Below, piece by piece: positions 1 through 11,654 of a stretch of 64,000 nt of DNA. The stretch is taken from NCBI GenBank assembly GCA_947471745.1, contig CANJKZ010000532.1:72001-136000 (forward strand). Direction: 5' to 3'. The stretch's first letter is position 1; each line of letters opens with the position of its first letter. The position numbers were made by a program, and so were the translations under genes. Below the pieces are notes generated by a model. That model was not told where the DNA came from. It searched no databases and was given only the letters and a program-made list of their open reading frames with translations. This stretch comes from Closterium sp. Naga37s-1 (lineage: Eukaryota; Streptophyta; Zygnematophyceae; Desmidiales; Closteriaceae).

Positions 1-678
1 GCGCCCGTTGGCCGACGCGTGTCCGTTGAGGCTCTCGCGCGGGCGGATTCGTGCGTTGATAGGGCTGTTGTTGGTGGCCTGCGCAGCGGTTCGTTCCGAT
101 CGAGCGTGTCCTGTGTGCGGTAGGACTGCCCGCAGTACGGTTGTGGTGAAGATTTACCTCGCGTTAGCTTGCGTGAATAGAAAGTGACTCCTCTAGCGTT
201 TATCGGTTTGTCAATAGAAATGCGAATGATCTTCATCGTTAGCTTGCGTCATCTTTCTAGATCCAATTCGAAGGAAGCATAGCTCGTGACTCCCTTGTTT
301 GGCATAAGACGCGTGCGTACAACGATCCGCGATATTCCTGATGTTCTTCGTAGGACGCGTGCATATTGTTTCGTTTCGTAGAAACGTTTCGTTTCAAGTT
401 CGTAACTACAGATTCTCCCAACAACGCCTCTCTCTACGTTCCGCATCAATGGCTTCTAACGGCTCAGCCGCCTGCTCTAACCATGCTCCTTTCGGGCGCG
501 CACGTGCTGGGGTTCCTGCGGCACGTGTGCAAGCTGCTCTTCCTGCATCCGCCCGCTGATCGTCTTCGACGCCGCCACGCCCGCGATCAAGCGCCGCACC
601 GTCCTTGCGCGCCGCCACCAGCGGAAGAGCGCGCACATCAACGTGCGCAGCACGGCGGAGAAGCTGCTGCTCAACCAG
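1..678 (+). pseudogene. XPG/Rad2 (UVH3-type) endonuclease N-terminal relic
   Basis: Two islands match the N-terminal nuclease domain of XPG/ERCC5/UVH3, the structure-specific 3' endonuclease of nucleotide excision repair. Bases 1-50 read APVGRRVSVEALAR, like the family's opening segment, and are cut by the window edge; a GT follows at 51. Bases 495-678 read [17 protein letters not shown] and then, in a different frame, [17 protein letters not shown] and TAEKLLLNQ, ending at a plausible GT donor at 679. The frame changes between FL and IRP near base 545, an indel of one or two bases. The segment between the islands (VDASIW in the family) is degenerate, and nothing of the remaining protein of more than 1,000 residues is found downstream. 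I infer a decayed fragment; a sequencing error could explain the frameshift but not the missing rest. Confidence 0.6.
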
Positions 679-2522
679 GTGCTTGCGGCCAGGGGGGAAG
701 GGGGGAGGGGGACGGGGGGATGGGGGGATGGGGGGAAGGGGGTCGCAGATGAGGGGGAGACAGAGAGGCTTTATTCAATGGGGCAACGGAGGTGGCGCGG
801 TGGTTTGCGGTAGTACGAAGAAGTCGAATACTGATTATCATCTCTAGTTTTTTTGATAATAATTTTTATTTTTGTGTTCTTGTTGGACTGCTCCATTTTC
901 TCCCCTGCGTGCGTTGCTGCCACCCCCATCCCGGCTGCCCCGTGCGCTGCACTCCCTGCTCTCCTGCCCCCACCTGCTCTCGCCCTCTCCTTTTGAAAGA
1001 AAACACGGACAAGGCACCTCCAACGGACGGGCAGACAAGGCACCTCCGCGCGCGCCTCGTCCGTGGCGGCGGAGGTGCTCGCGTCTATTGAGGCGCCTCA
1101 CAAGGCGGCGATGGTGCTGCCATGCTCACATCACCGCCCTCCGCCGCGTCGGACGAGACGCGAGCTGCCACCTATGCTGCCCGCCACAAGAGATGCACGA
1201 GGGGTGAGGGCGGAGTGGGACGCGGGTTTGACATGAGATGGGGGACCATTCCCTGTTTCCCATCTTCCCTTTCCACTCCTGTCTTCCTCCCCTCCCCTTC
1301 CCCCTCCCCCTCCCACTCCTCCCTTCAGCCGCAGGCTGATGAGGACCTCCCCGCTTTCTCCCTGGCAGGCAGGCAGGTGGTCGGACGGCCCCTCGCCCAA
1401 TCGCCTCCCCCTTGCCCCCTCCTCCCGCTTTCCCATGTCCCCATCCCCTCCTCCAGCGAGCGCGCTGCTGGCGCTGAAGCAGGCTTTGGGGGAACCGTCC
1501 CGCTTTTTCCACTTTGGGGAAAAAGCCCAATTGCCTTCCCTTTTTCATTCCCCCTCCCACTCCTCTCCCCAGCCAGTGCGCTGCTGGCGCCGAAGCAGGC
1601 TGAGGAGGACCATTCCGCCTTTTCCATCCCCCCTTTCCCCTCCCATCTCCGTCCCCCCTTCCCCTCACCCTCCTCCTCACCCTCCCCCTCCCCCTCCCCC
1701 TCCCAGCTAGAAACTCTTCCTCCTCCTCGCACGCCATCTCCCCATCACACTGCATTGCAACCGCACCTTCCCTCCCCAGCTGCCCCTTCTGCAATGCTGC
1801 TCTCAGTGCACCTGTTACCGTACCACAGCGGCCATGGGGGGTGGTTCTGGCAGCAAGGCATTTCAGGGCAATCGTGGCCTTGTGGCCTCTCTCTCATCTT
1901 GACACTTGCTGATGCAAGGAGGGGGTTTGGACATATGGTAACTTCGCCTAGGGTGATTCTTAAGACTAGTACTTTACTGACAAACTTCGCGGGATTCTCA
2001 TGGCAGTGTAGAGTAGACGCATGTGCTTGTCTCTGAGACCGAACGCCAGTCTGACTAGCCACCGGGTGAGAGCAGCATGGTGGGGTGTCGGGCAAGTGCT
2101 CGCACAAAACCCACCCCCTCCCCACGTTCCCCTCCCATTCCCGACAGAACCTGTCCCCTCCAGGAGTTCTGTGCAGCACTCCTGACCCTGTTTTGCTCTT
2201 GTCCTTGCCGCTCTTCCCCCCCACCCCCTCTGGTTACTTCCACTGCCTGGTCACCAGCGTCAAACTGCCATCCGACAGACCAGACTGCCATGCGGATGGC
2301 TGAGGACTTGTGTAGGTGCGGTGTGATGTGCCCAAGTGCCTCTCTATACCGTAACAGACTGGTGGAGTTGTGCAGTGCACTCACTGCGAGACATGTTAGG
2401 CATGTGCATCGTTTTCCAGGTACACTCTACGAATGACGGGTGCAGTACGAAAGGAGCAGGAACGGCGAGGAGGAGTGTGCAAGGGCGAAAATAGCACAAA
2501 CAACGGAGGCATTGTCAAAATG
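679..2522. other. Gene-free pyrimidine-rich interval
   Basis: No protein family could be recognised on either strand. It contains a G-run tract (691-745), a long CT-rich stretch (1245-1710) and otherwise unremarkable sequence up to the gypsy-1 target duplication at 2523. Open frames here are low-complexity P/S/R-rich shadows of the CT bias. Confidence 0.6.
1325..1625. repeat. Diverged tandem repeat, period about 116 bp
   Basis: The motif GCGCTGCTGGCGC followed by GAAGCAGGCT occurs at about 1462 and 1578. A weaker copy (CCGCAGGCTGATGAGGACC) lies near 1328. Each is followed by a related C/T-rich segment. I read this as an old minisatellite-like duplication with no coding potential. Confidence 0.5.
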
Positions 2523-2527
2523 CGTGT

Positions 2528-2806
2528 TGTTATGAGTTGTACGAAAGAAGAGAGCGCAGAATGCAATATCGCGGAAGTGATTACAACTGCTGAGCAAACA
2601 ACGAGGCCTAGGCATAATATAGCACAGCTAGCTAGGCCGAGGTCGCGGAGTCGCGCGAAGGTTGGGTGCAGGTTTGGGGTTGGGAAACCCGAAGGCGACG
2701 CGGGAGACGTTCGGAAGGCGAGGTCGACGGACCGAGCCTGAACTCCGAAAGTTGGAATTGTACGCGTAAGAGATGCCACAGTAAGGAATTAGCGAAATTC
2801 CTTACA
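2528..2806 (-). repeat. gypsy-1 3' LTR
   Basis: The 279-bp copy begins TGTTATGAG and ends CCTTACA on the plus strand, matching 11655-11933 with four substitutions. Its right tip (element U3 start) is the palindrome GTAAGGAATT / AATTCCTTAC with a 5-base loop. Confidence 0.93.
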
Positions 2807-2823
2807 CTACCCCCCCCCTTAAG
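2807..2823 (-). other. gypsy-1 polypurine tract
   Basis: On the minus strand a run of eight or nine G preceded by CTTAA lies directly against the 3' LTR, where plus-strand DNA priming is expected. Confidence 0.75.
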
Positions 2824-3054
2824 AAATGTGGTCAATATCAGGCACATGTCAGCGAGAAAGATACTGCCGAAGTACCGAGTGCCCTTGTAGTGAGTCAGCC
2901 GGGGCCCACGTGTCATCTTCACTTGTGCGTTCCACCCAGCGTAGCAGGAAGTCGACGTGGCGTCCAGCGGGGGTCGCACGAATGCGATGATTCAGTATCT
3001 TCCGAGGTTGAAGCGTCGGATCTACCACAGGGCGGACACTTGGTGCCTGGTGGG

Positions 3055-3062
3055 GTCGAGCG
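3055..3062. repeat. hAT target-site duplication, left
   Basis: GTCGAGCG, identical to 7016-7023. Eight bases is the hallmark length for hAT insertions. Confidence 0.93.
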
Positions 3063-6000
3063 CAGGGCCCTCGTTATCAGACCAATTTGGTCTGATGGTC
3101 TGCGTTTCAGACTTCATTTTCTTATTTCAGATGATCTGTAAGACTGTGATTTTATTTTCAGATGATCAGTAAGACAAATGATTTTACTTGAGATAAATTT
3201 TCAGATCGCATACTATTCTTCATCTGAGAATCCAGATAACGAGTACGATTCCGTCTGAAACCAACATTTGTGCCCACTTGTCCATAGGGCCACTAGTTAG
3301 GGTATCTGCCAGCATCTATACATGCATGCGTAATGAATGCTTCTGTCCCGTAGCATCCGCGCTGGAGGAAACAGCACCGCTGGCAGCAGTTAACCATGTC
3401 AGATGCTGCCAGCACTTTGTCGCTGCGTGGGTGTCGGCACCGATGCCAGCTACACCCAGGCACCGGCACTATCCTTTTGTGCGATGGGGTGACCTGTATG
3501 CATCGCGGATGCACGTAACTGTGGTTCCCCACCCACACTCGCACCGCGTATCACTCTGCCGAGCTACGGGACGAGGGTTTGAGGGACCAGGCTGGGGGCA
3601 CACCGTCCATCTTCTACATCCTTTTCTTCCGCTGCACTCGACTGGCCCCGCAGTGCAGTTTTCCACTTTCGCCATACCCCCTGATGGCCATTCCAGAGGA
3701 GTTACACCCCCCTAGAGTCTCAGCGCTAGATTTTCTCACACGGGGCAAGTCGATCCCCGTCGTTGCACCCCACGTTGCCTCGTGCTCAACCCAAGTTATA
3801 CCCCCAACCAACGCATCGCCATACACTGTGGCCGAAGAAAAGGCGGACGATGGCATTCCCAAGGCTACCACGCCCACGTCGACAAGCTCGCCTACATCCG
3901 GCCGTGAATCCATCCGCCCTGTTGTTTCTGTTGCAACAACCACCGATCTTCGGGCTAACCCTGTGCTGCCTGACAGGGCTTCACTGAAAGCTAAATACAA
4001 GCAGAGGATGCTTAACTTTGCCCGTCCCGCAGGTCCTACCTTGCCCGCGCCATCGGAGACGGTCCCGCCCACGACTCGTCAATCCGCCGATGACGATTCG
4101 GAAGAAGAGGACAAGGGCAAAACCAAGGGACGTCGGCCGCTCTCTGTGGAAGAGCTGCAGCTCAAGTGTAAGGAGCAATGGCTTCGCTATTTCCCGTGGC
4201 TCTACATCAGTGAGACGAAGGACGGGCGACCGTGCATGCGCTGCAGCGTCTGTATGGTGTTCGGGGACCCGCACTACAAGTACGGCCGCTACGGTGAAGG
4301 CGGCCTCGACATTCAGAAGCAGACGATGCGCAAGCATCATTTCAGCGTGAAGCACGAGGCCGCGGTGCTGCAGAAGGAACAACGTGATGGCCTTAAGAAA
4401 GGCCAGAAGTCCATGACAACCTTCGACAAGGGTGACGACGACGCCAGGCGAATTGCTCGATTAATGGCAATCGCTCTCTTCATCTGCAAATCTGACGCCC
4501 CTATTGTGCTTTTCGTTGCTCTTGTTCAATTCATGGCTGAGCAGGGCACGCCGGACATGCCCGTGAAGGAAAACGGCACGTACTACAGCGAGTGAGTAAA
4601 ATTTCTGTATCCCGCTTATGTCTGTGTGTCTGCTCCACCATGCTCACGCCCCTATTGTTTTTGTGTTACAGGTACGGTTTTGCACAGCTAGTGGCGACGA
4701 TGGTGTCATACCTGCGGTCCCGTCAGCTGCAGTAAATCCGAGCCAGCCCCTTTCTCGGGATCCAGCTGGATGAGAGCACGGACCGTAGGCGCGGGAAGCA
4801 TATGATAGTATACATGACCTTCGTGCGCGACAACCTTCCAGTCACGGAGTTCTACACCCTGCTCTCAGTGGAGCAGTGTGACGCCGCCTCGCTGCTAACT
4901 GGCCTGCTAACGCATTTTGAGACGGCGGGCATCGATCTGCAGCGCATTAGCGGTATGAGCACAGACGGCGCTTCTGTGATGACTGGCCAGCACAACGGGT
5001 TGGTCGCGCGGCTGCGCACGAAGATTCCTCATCTCGTTTCGTGCCACTGTGTCGCTCACAGGCGAGTTATACCAAGTTGTATGTTGATTTGCCTATCTTG
5101 CGTGTACTAAAATGTTTCGGTTGATTCATGCAGGGAGGCGCTGGCAGCAAAAGATGCAGCAACCGCGTTCCCTGACCTCCAGATTGTGGACAAGGCGGTC
5201 CGGTCTGTGGTCGACATTCTCGGGCGCCTTGTGGTCCATACGCGTTTCAAGGAGCTGCAAGAGGTCATTTGCGAGACACATTTGGAGATGCAGGGCATCA
5301 AGGACGTGAGGTGGCTTTCCCGAGGCAATGCGATCCAGCGACTCGTCGCGGTGTTTCCTGCGGTTGTGATCGTCTTGCAGGAATTCGACAAAAAGATGTA
5401 CGCGACAGTGACTAGTTTCAAATTCCATTTCTTACTCTACTTGCTTGCCGATGTGTTGAAGGAGCTGAACCTGCTCAACTTGAAGTTCCAGCAACGACAG
5501 GTACGCGTTAATGTTTACGCTTGCAACCGCCTTCGTAAACCATAGTCACAATCTAACCATTTCTGCTTCATGCTTTTGCAGATTGACGCCACCCATGTGC
5601 TGCAGACGGTACACAACACAACACTCCTGCTGCGGACTCGTTACCTCGACAGCAATGACGAGACGTTCGGGCAAAGCGGCGCTGCGCTGGGTCCATTCTT
5701 GGCGAAACATGCCTCGGGGAAGTGTCGGGAGGTCAAGGTTGATGGCCTAGATTCCACCGGAGTGCCAACAACTCACCGCTACCTGCTGCACGAAGAGGCT
5801 ATCGTGGGGCAGCAGAGCAAAGGCGACCTCAACTCCTGTTTGAAGCTCGGGCGGGACTTCGTTGTTGAGCTGATTAAGCAGCTCGACTACCGACTGCATG
5901 ATCTCGCGTCGCTCAATGGCGCGAAGCTCTTCAAGAAGTCCCAATACCCCAAGTCACAGGCTAAGCGCGAGCGACGGTTGGCGCAGTGGTTGCAGTCGCT

Positions 6001-7015
6001 GCGCGACATGTACAAGAAGCATCCCGAGGATCCGGACACTCTGCCAGGTGTGTTAGGCGTATTGTCGTGAGATCTCGGGCTTAATCGTTTTGAAGCCGCG
6101 TCGCGTTACATTTGTATTCATGTGGCCGCATCTTTGTCTTCCTCTATTCACCCGCCCATTCGTACAGGTGTGGACTGGGCCAAAGCACAGAGGGAGCTCA
6201 ACACCTTCGCGACAATCATGAGCACCCACCAGGAGGATGTCGGCTTCGCGGAGGGCCTGAAGCACATGCTCTCCTCACCAGATTGGATAACGAGCTACCC
6301 CAACATTGTCCGCCTGTGGATCGCTGTAGCCGTGCTCCCGCTGAGCACTGTGGAGTGCGAGCGCGGGTTCTCGCGGCAAAACGTGATCAAGAGCTGGCTG
6401 AGGGGGAAGCTGTGCGACGCCAAGCTTGGTGAGCTCATGACCGTGTCTCTTCTGAGCTACAACATGGAGTGGCCCGAGTTGGTGGCTCGGTGGCGCAAAT
6501 CCAAGAAGAGGAGGCCTGCAAAGGATGTGTTGCTGGCGGGAGTGGAGAGGGAGAGCAAGCGCAATAGAAGAAGATCCGCAGCAGCAGCAGAGGCCCACGC
6601 AGCAGCAGCAGCAGCTGCTGTGGCTGCGGCAGAGGCAGCAGCACGCGAAGCGGCAGCAGTAGCAGAAGCAGCCAGGCTGGATGCAGAGTTCCCCTGGCTC
6701 AGTCGCAAGGGGAATGCTAACTATCCTATTCCAGTGCCGTCTGATAGCCTAGACAGCTGTAGTGATGCTGATGATAGTGGTAGCGAGTCTGACTGATACG
6801 TAGAATGGTGAAATGATACTTACTTTTCACATTGTATGTTGTAGAATTGATGTAGTTAGTGTAGACCACGTAGAATTGTTCATCTGTCTAATCAGACTTG
6901 TGATATTGTTTCGTCCTAGAGGTCAGACGAAAAAAAAGCGCCAATCTGAGCGTAAGACGGAATTTTTTTTTTTACCCATCCTGTCAGACAGGCCTGAATC
7001 CTAGCGAGAGCCCTG
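3063..7015 (+). mobile_element. Autonomous-type hAT DNA transposon inserted in gypsy-1 pol
   Basis: The 3,953-bp element starts CAGGGCCCTCGTTATC and ends with the complement of CAGGGCTCTCGCTAGG, imperfect terminal inverted repeats of the hAT CAGGG type. Identical 8-bp duplications flank it. Subterminal DNA on both sides is rich in TCAGA/TCTGA words (3078-3260 and 6885-6990), including the palindrome TCAGACCAATTTGGTCTGA, which are candidate transposase binding sites. It carries a five-exon transposase gene on the plus strand. Removal of the element plus one duplication restores the gypsy-1 reading frame. Confidence 0.93.
3684..6796 (+). pseudogene. hAT transposase (TTF/BED-like zinc finger, hATC dimerisation), one nonsense codon
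   Basis: Exons inferred from frame and family: 3684-4591, 4672-5061, 5134-5500, 5582-6047, 6168-6796; all phases match (about 919 codons). Exon 1 has a Cys/His zinc finger (CMRCSVC ... HHFSVKH). Exon 2 has the RNase H-like core (LDESTDRR, then STDGASVMTG and CHCVAHR), supplying two catalytic Asp candidates. Exon 5 has the hATC dimerisation motif LPLSTVECERGFS, with the catalytic Glu, followed by an Ala-rich and acidic Ser tail. The second intron starts with GC (AG|GCGAGT). An in-frame TAA at 4733-4735, where a Lys codon is likely, interrupts exon 2, so this copy is probably inactive. ATG 3684 was chosen because the upstream open frame has no family resemblance. Confidence 0.85.
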
Positions 7016-7023
7016 GTCGAGCG
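7016..7023. repeat. hAT target-site duplication, right
   Basis: GTCGAGCG, the exact copy of 3055-3062. Confidence 0.93.
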
Positions 7024-10000
7024 ACGTCGGACGACTGCGGTGCCACGTAGTGGCGAAGTAAACTGACGTGGAAAGCGTCGTGGATTTTCCATTCGTCCGG
7101 TAGCAGAAGTTTCGCAGTGACCGGTGTCAACATCCGAATGTTGCAGAAAGGTCCCACGTAGCAGGGACGCAGTTTTGCAGGCTGGGGCAGCTTGAGGTTT
7201 TTCGTGTCCAGGAGGACCATCTGCCCGTCATGGAAGGGTAAATTCTGTCGATGTTGGTCGGCGTAGCGGCTGGCGGCCGTATCAGCCTTCCGGATAAATT
7301 CCGCTGCTTTGTCGCGTGCTGCTTGTAGTTCCAAAACAAACTGTTGCGACCTTGGTACCGGGTTGTCGAGAGTCGTTGACGAGGGTACCACCGGATCTAT
7401 CCCGTAATTCAGGTAGAACGGTGACTGCTTGGTCGTTGCAGATGGGGCGTTGTTGTACGCGAACTCGAGCATGGGAAGTGAGTCTTCCCACTTTGTGATA
7501 TCGGGGCAGTTCGTGCGAATCAATTGCTCCATCATCTGGTTTGTCCTCTCTGTCTGTCCGTCGGTTTGCGGGTGGTAGGACGACGAAAACTGCAGGCGGG
7601 TACTGTACTGTGCCCACGTCTCCTGCCAGAACTTCGACGTGAATTTCGGATCTCGATCGCTGACGATCGCCGAAGGTAACCCGTGTAGTCGCACGACGGT
7701 CAAGATGAAGAGTTTTGCTGTTTCTTCGGCTGTGATCGTCGTGCGGCATGGTGCGAAATGCGCCATTTTCGTTAAGCGATCGACGACGACGAGCACGGAG
7801 TCGTTGCCACTTGCGCCAGCTGGCAGTCCCGTGACGAAATCCATTGTCACTTGTTGCCACGGTCGTTCGGGTGGCTCGAGGGGCTGCAGTAATCCAGCTG
7901 GGCGTTGTCGTGAGGACTTCATTGCCTGGCAGGTCGGGCAGGCGGACACGTAGTGCTGCACGTCCGACGCCATGTCGGGCCAGTAATAATTCCGCTGCAG
8001 CAGCTTCAACGTTTTGTCGACGCCGAAATGCCTGGAGAGGTTGGAGTCGTGTACCTCCTGCGTCAGCAATTCTCGTAAGGGTCGGTAGGAAGGTACCCAA
8101 ATCCGGTTAGTGCCGACTTTTAGGTAGTAGCTCCCATGCGCCGTAGTGACCCCGTGGTGTTGATTGGTCCTGAAAAACCTGTCAATCCTGTAGCCGTGCT
8201 TGAATAATCCTGCCAATAAAGGGTTAGAATGGGCGATTAGTACTGCTGCGGTCTGCATCGATGGGCGGGTCAGGGCGTCGGCGATGTTGTTGGCGCCCTT
8301 TTTGTATGTGATGGTGTAGCTGAAATTGGACTCGAGGTAATCGAGCCACCGGATTTGTCGCGGGTTGAGCTGTGGTTGGCTGCGCATGTACTGTAATGAC
8401 TTGTGGTCAGTTCGGATGGTGACGTCAGCTCCCGTAAGGTAACAGCGCCAGGTACAAAATGCATGCACGATGGCGAGCATTTCTTTGTCGTGAACCGGAT
8501 AGTTGCGCTCGGGCGGCTGCATTTTTCTTGACTCGTATGCGATGGGTTGCAGCCCGTTGCCGAAGTCCTGTAGTAGCACAACGCCCACGGCGAAATCGCT
8601 GGCGTCCGTCACGACTTCGAACGGTCGAGATGGATCTGCCAGCCGAAGCACCGGGGGTGAACTCAAAATTTTCTTCAGCTCGTCGAAGGCCCGCTGTTCT
8701 CTCTCCCCCCAACAAAATTGCACGCCCTTATGCAGAAGATCGGTTAGCGGCCGGGTTACCCCCGCCATATTCGGTACAAAACGGCGGACGTAGTTAACGA
8801 AGCCGAGGAAACTCTGCAACTCGGTGATGTTCGCGGGCGGCTTCCACTCCGAAATCGCTTTTACTTTACGAGGGTCAATTTTAATGCCCTCCCCTGAAAC
8901 TACGTGCCCCAGGAACTCCAGCTCCGACTGTAAGAACTCACACTTAGAGCCCTTAGTAATCAGCCGGTTCTGCTGCAAGCGCCGGAACACCTCCTCTAAG
9001 TCCTGTAAATGCTGCTCCCGAGTCTTGCTGTACACCAGGATGTCGTCCAGGTAAACGATAATTTTTTTGTCCAGCATGTCCCGAAACACCCCATTCATGA
9101 TGAGCTGGAAAGTCGAGGGTGCGTTCGTCAACCCGAACGGCATCACAGTGTACTCGTAACTGCCGTAGCGGGTGCGAAATGCAGTCTTCGGGCAGTCGTC
9201 GGCGAACACGCGAATTTGGTGGTAGCCACCTCGCAAATCGATTTTCGAGAAGAAGCGAGCCCCGCGAAGCTGGTCCAGCAGGTTGTCCGCTCGTGGGATC
9301 GGGTAACGCGACTTGATCGTGACCCGATTCAACGCTCGATAGTCGATGCACATGCGCAGGCCTCCGTCCTTCTTCGGTGTGAACAGTATCGGGGCGGCGT
9401 ATGGTGACGTGCTCGGCCGGATAAAACCCTTCGAAAGCAGATAATCCAGCTGTTTCCGCAACTCGTCGAGCTCCGGTTGGCTGAGCCGCCATTGTGACCG
9501 AACAGTTGGTTTTGCGCCTGGCTCCAGCTCGATCCTGTGGTCCTCCGGACGCTGAGGTGGCAGCCCGTCAGGCAGGTCATCCGCGAAAATTTCGGGATAC
9601 CTCCGAATTATGCTCGCCACGTCGTCGGGTACAGCAGCGCAGAGCGTGTCGATGTCGGCGATTTTTTCGGAAGCCACCACCTCGTACAGCTGTACGGCGT
9701 AGCCTTGCGCTCCCCGTTTTATCGCCCTCTTCAGCGTGATCGCGTTGACACGTGTTGTCATCGGCTCTGGCTCCGCCCATTTCGGAAGTGTCACGCGCCC
9801 CTTGTTGCACAGCACCGTGATCGCCCCCGTCGTCTAGTCGATCGTCGGATTGAATCGTTGTAGCCAATCTCGTCCCAGCAGCACATCGCAACCGTCCAGT
9901 GTCGTCGCCAGCATTCGCATTGAAAACCCGAAATCGTCGCCACACTTCATCCGAATTTGTCGGACCTCGTCTTTTATCGCCAGCGGTGTCCCGTCCACCA

Positions 10001-10267
10001 GTCGCGCGTCAATCTTGGGCAGACACCTGTCCAGCTTGACCCCAATTTTTTTGGCCGTTGCCAGGTTGACGAGACTGTGGCTCGCCCCACCGTCAACGAA
10101 TAATTTTATTTTATACCCGTTAACCCTCCCCACGACCAGCACAGGGTGATCCACGTGTTCATCCACCTTATTCGTCCGGTTGCAGTCGATAGCCCATATC
10201 GGTACCACTACTCGGTGTGGATGTTGATTGCCGGGCGACGGGGTCTCGTCAGTAGGTGGCCCGACTG

Positions 10268-11431
10268 CTACTGACTCGTCTCTTTTCCCGACCCCTCTCC
10301 GTCGTTCCTGTTTCCCTGTTTCAGCTTCGGGCAGTCCTTCCTCCAGTGGCCCGGTTGGTTGCAGTTGAAGCACGTGTTAGGTCCACGTCTCGGTGCATCC
10401 ACCCCGTTGATTGTGGGCTGGCGCGGCGGTCCACGAAATTGAGTGCCCTCCCAGGAACTCATTCTCGCCCATTGCATCAGCGCATCCGTTGATTCAGCCA
10501 CCTGGACGGCATCGAGAAAACCGCGTGGCCTCGCCCGTCGCACCTCGTACTGTACTTCGTACTTGAGGCCTGCGACATATCGGTCGAGTTGCTCCACATC
10601 GCTCATATCGTCCACTTGGTCAGCCAAATTGCAGAATGTTGCCGTGTAATCTTGGACCGACGCCAGCTGCTTCCAGGTGCGCAGCTTCATGCGAGCAGAA
10701 TCCGAGGCGGATACATGCTCGAATCTGGTTCGCAGCGCGGCGCCCCACTCCGTCCATGTGGGTATCGTGGCCACTCCGAAGATTGAAGTTGCCTGTTGCG
10801 TGACAGTTGTCCAGGTCCCGTCGTTCGCACGTGACATCCCTGCCGGAGTCCCCTCTGTCTGAAGAGTCCGCTTCCACCACTCCAACGCCGGTCCTCGTAA
10901 CAGTGACACTGCAAAATTAATGCGGGTAGCATCGTCAGCAATTTGTGCAGCATTAAAAAACACCTCCACACCGAACAACCATGCCGACACAGTGACGGTT
11001 TTGTCGCTGGGGTTGAACGGGGGCGGGTTCGTCGGCTTTATCTTAACAGTTGTTGAGACTGTTGCTGCTGCATGCATCGGGGTCGCCACCGAAGCCATCA
11101 CTGGGGTTGTCGTTGTTGCCTGACGTGGCATAGACTGCGACTGTTGCCTCGGCGCCGCTCGTGTCTGTTGTTGCGGCTGCGACTGTTGCTCCGGCGTCCC
11201 TCGTGCCTGTTGCATCCGTGTCGTCCACTCATCTTCAGCGTCCAGCGAGTTCTGTAGCTCGCTAAGGACCTCGTCGTTAGGCGCGAAGCTGCTACTTGCT
11301 TCATCCACGGCGGGCGACTCCTGACGCGCTTCACCTCGCGTCTGGCGTAGCTCGGCGTTTTCCTCCCTCAGACGATCCACCTCTGCAGACATGGTCTGCA
11401 AGTTGGCTTGCATCGCCCGAAACTGTTGCAT
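10268..11431 (-). CDS. gypsy-1 Gag
   Basis: 387 residues. It opens with a predicted coiled coil (MQQFRAMQANLQTMSAEVDRL), followed by a Q/T-rich linker, the Ty3-type capsid (AWLFGVEVFFNAAQIADD, LRGPALEWWKR, LRTWKQLASVQDYTATF) and a CCHC zinc knuckle, CFNCNQPGHWRKDC, near the C-terminus. It would form the virus-like particle and bind element RNA. There is an in-frame stop upstream of ATG 11431, which fixes the start. The frame is intact, and its 3' end overlaps the pol frame. Confidence 0.88.
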   Translation of the reverse strand: MQQFRAMQANLQTMSAEVDRLREENAELRQTRGEARQESPAVDEASSSFAPNDEVLSELQNSLDAEDEWTTRMQQARGTPEQQSQPQQQTRAAPRQQSQSMPRQATTTTPVMASVATPMHAAATVSTTVKIKPTNPPPFNPSDKTVTVSAWLFGVEVFFNAAQIADDATRINFAVSLLRGPALEWWKRTLQTEGTPAGMSRANDGTWTTVTQQATSIFGVATIPTWTEWGAALRTRFEHVSASDSARMKLRTWKQLASVQDYTATFCNLADQVDDMSDVEQLDRYVAGLKYEVQYEVRRARPRGFLDAVQVAESTDALMQWARMSSWEGTQFRGPPRQPTINGVDAPRRGPNTCFNCNQPGHWRKDCPKLKQGNRNDGEGSGKETSQ

Positions 11432-11638
11432 GAACTCGTTGAACTCCGCCTTCGCAGGCTTCTCCTAACGGGCAGCGGGTTAACAGCGATTTTTATGGTT
11501 TTGATGAAGGCACAAACGCTACTAGTCGGAGCGAGATAATCGTATCTATCTCTCAGCCGACCGCTTTGCAGCCCACCAAACCTATCGCACCCCTGCACTA
11601 AAAACTACCCCGGAAAGTGGAGGATAACCTAGGAAAGT

Positions 11639-11653
11639 AGGCTCTGATACCAA
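11639..11653 (-). other. gypsy-1 primer-binding site
   Basis: On the minus strand TGGTATCAGAGCC follows the 5' LTR after two bases. It is complementary to the 3' end expected for plant initiator Met tRNA, the usual primer of plant LTR elements. Confidence 0.88.
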
Positions 11654-11654
11654 G

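Larger units (their letters stand above)
2849..10373 (-). pseudogene. gypsy-1 pol (PR-RT-RNase H-IN-chromodomain), split by hAT and one stop codon
   Basis: Reading minus strand from 10373: aspartic protease (FVDGGASHSL near 10100), an in-frame TAG at 9836-9834 where gypsy-2 has Trp (sequence NPTID then stop), RT with IDLRGGYHQI and VYLDDILVYS, RNase H (VTDASDFAVG), integrase zinc finger (H-H-C-C, ending CPTCQ), and integrase core (MDFVTGL, VSDRDPKFTS, YHPQTDGQTERTNQ). The frame runs into the hAT at 7015. Past the hAT it resumes at 3054 with no shift and ends at TGA 2851-2849 after a chromodomain-like segment (ILNHRIR, LLRWVERTSEDDTW). Pol lies in a different frame from gag and overlaps its end by about 100 bp, so frameshifting or internal initiation was needed. 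Apart from the one stop codon and the hAT it is intact. Confidence 0.88.

Noticed and set aside
1122..2036. 304-codon plus-strand ORF and 222-codon minus-strand ORF
   Set aside because: Low-complexity Pro/Ser or Gly/Arg translation of a CT-rich repeat; no domain and no splice context.
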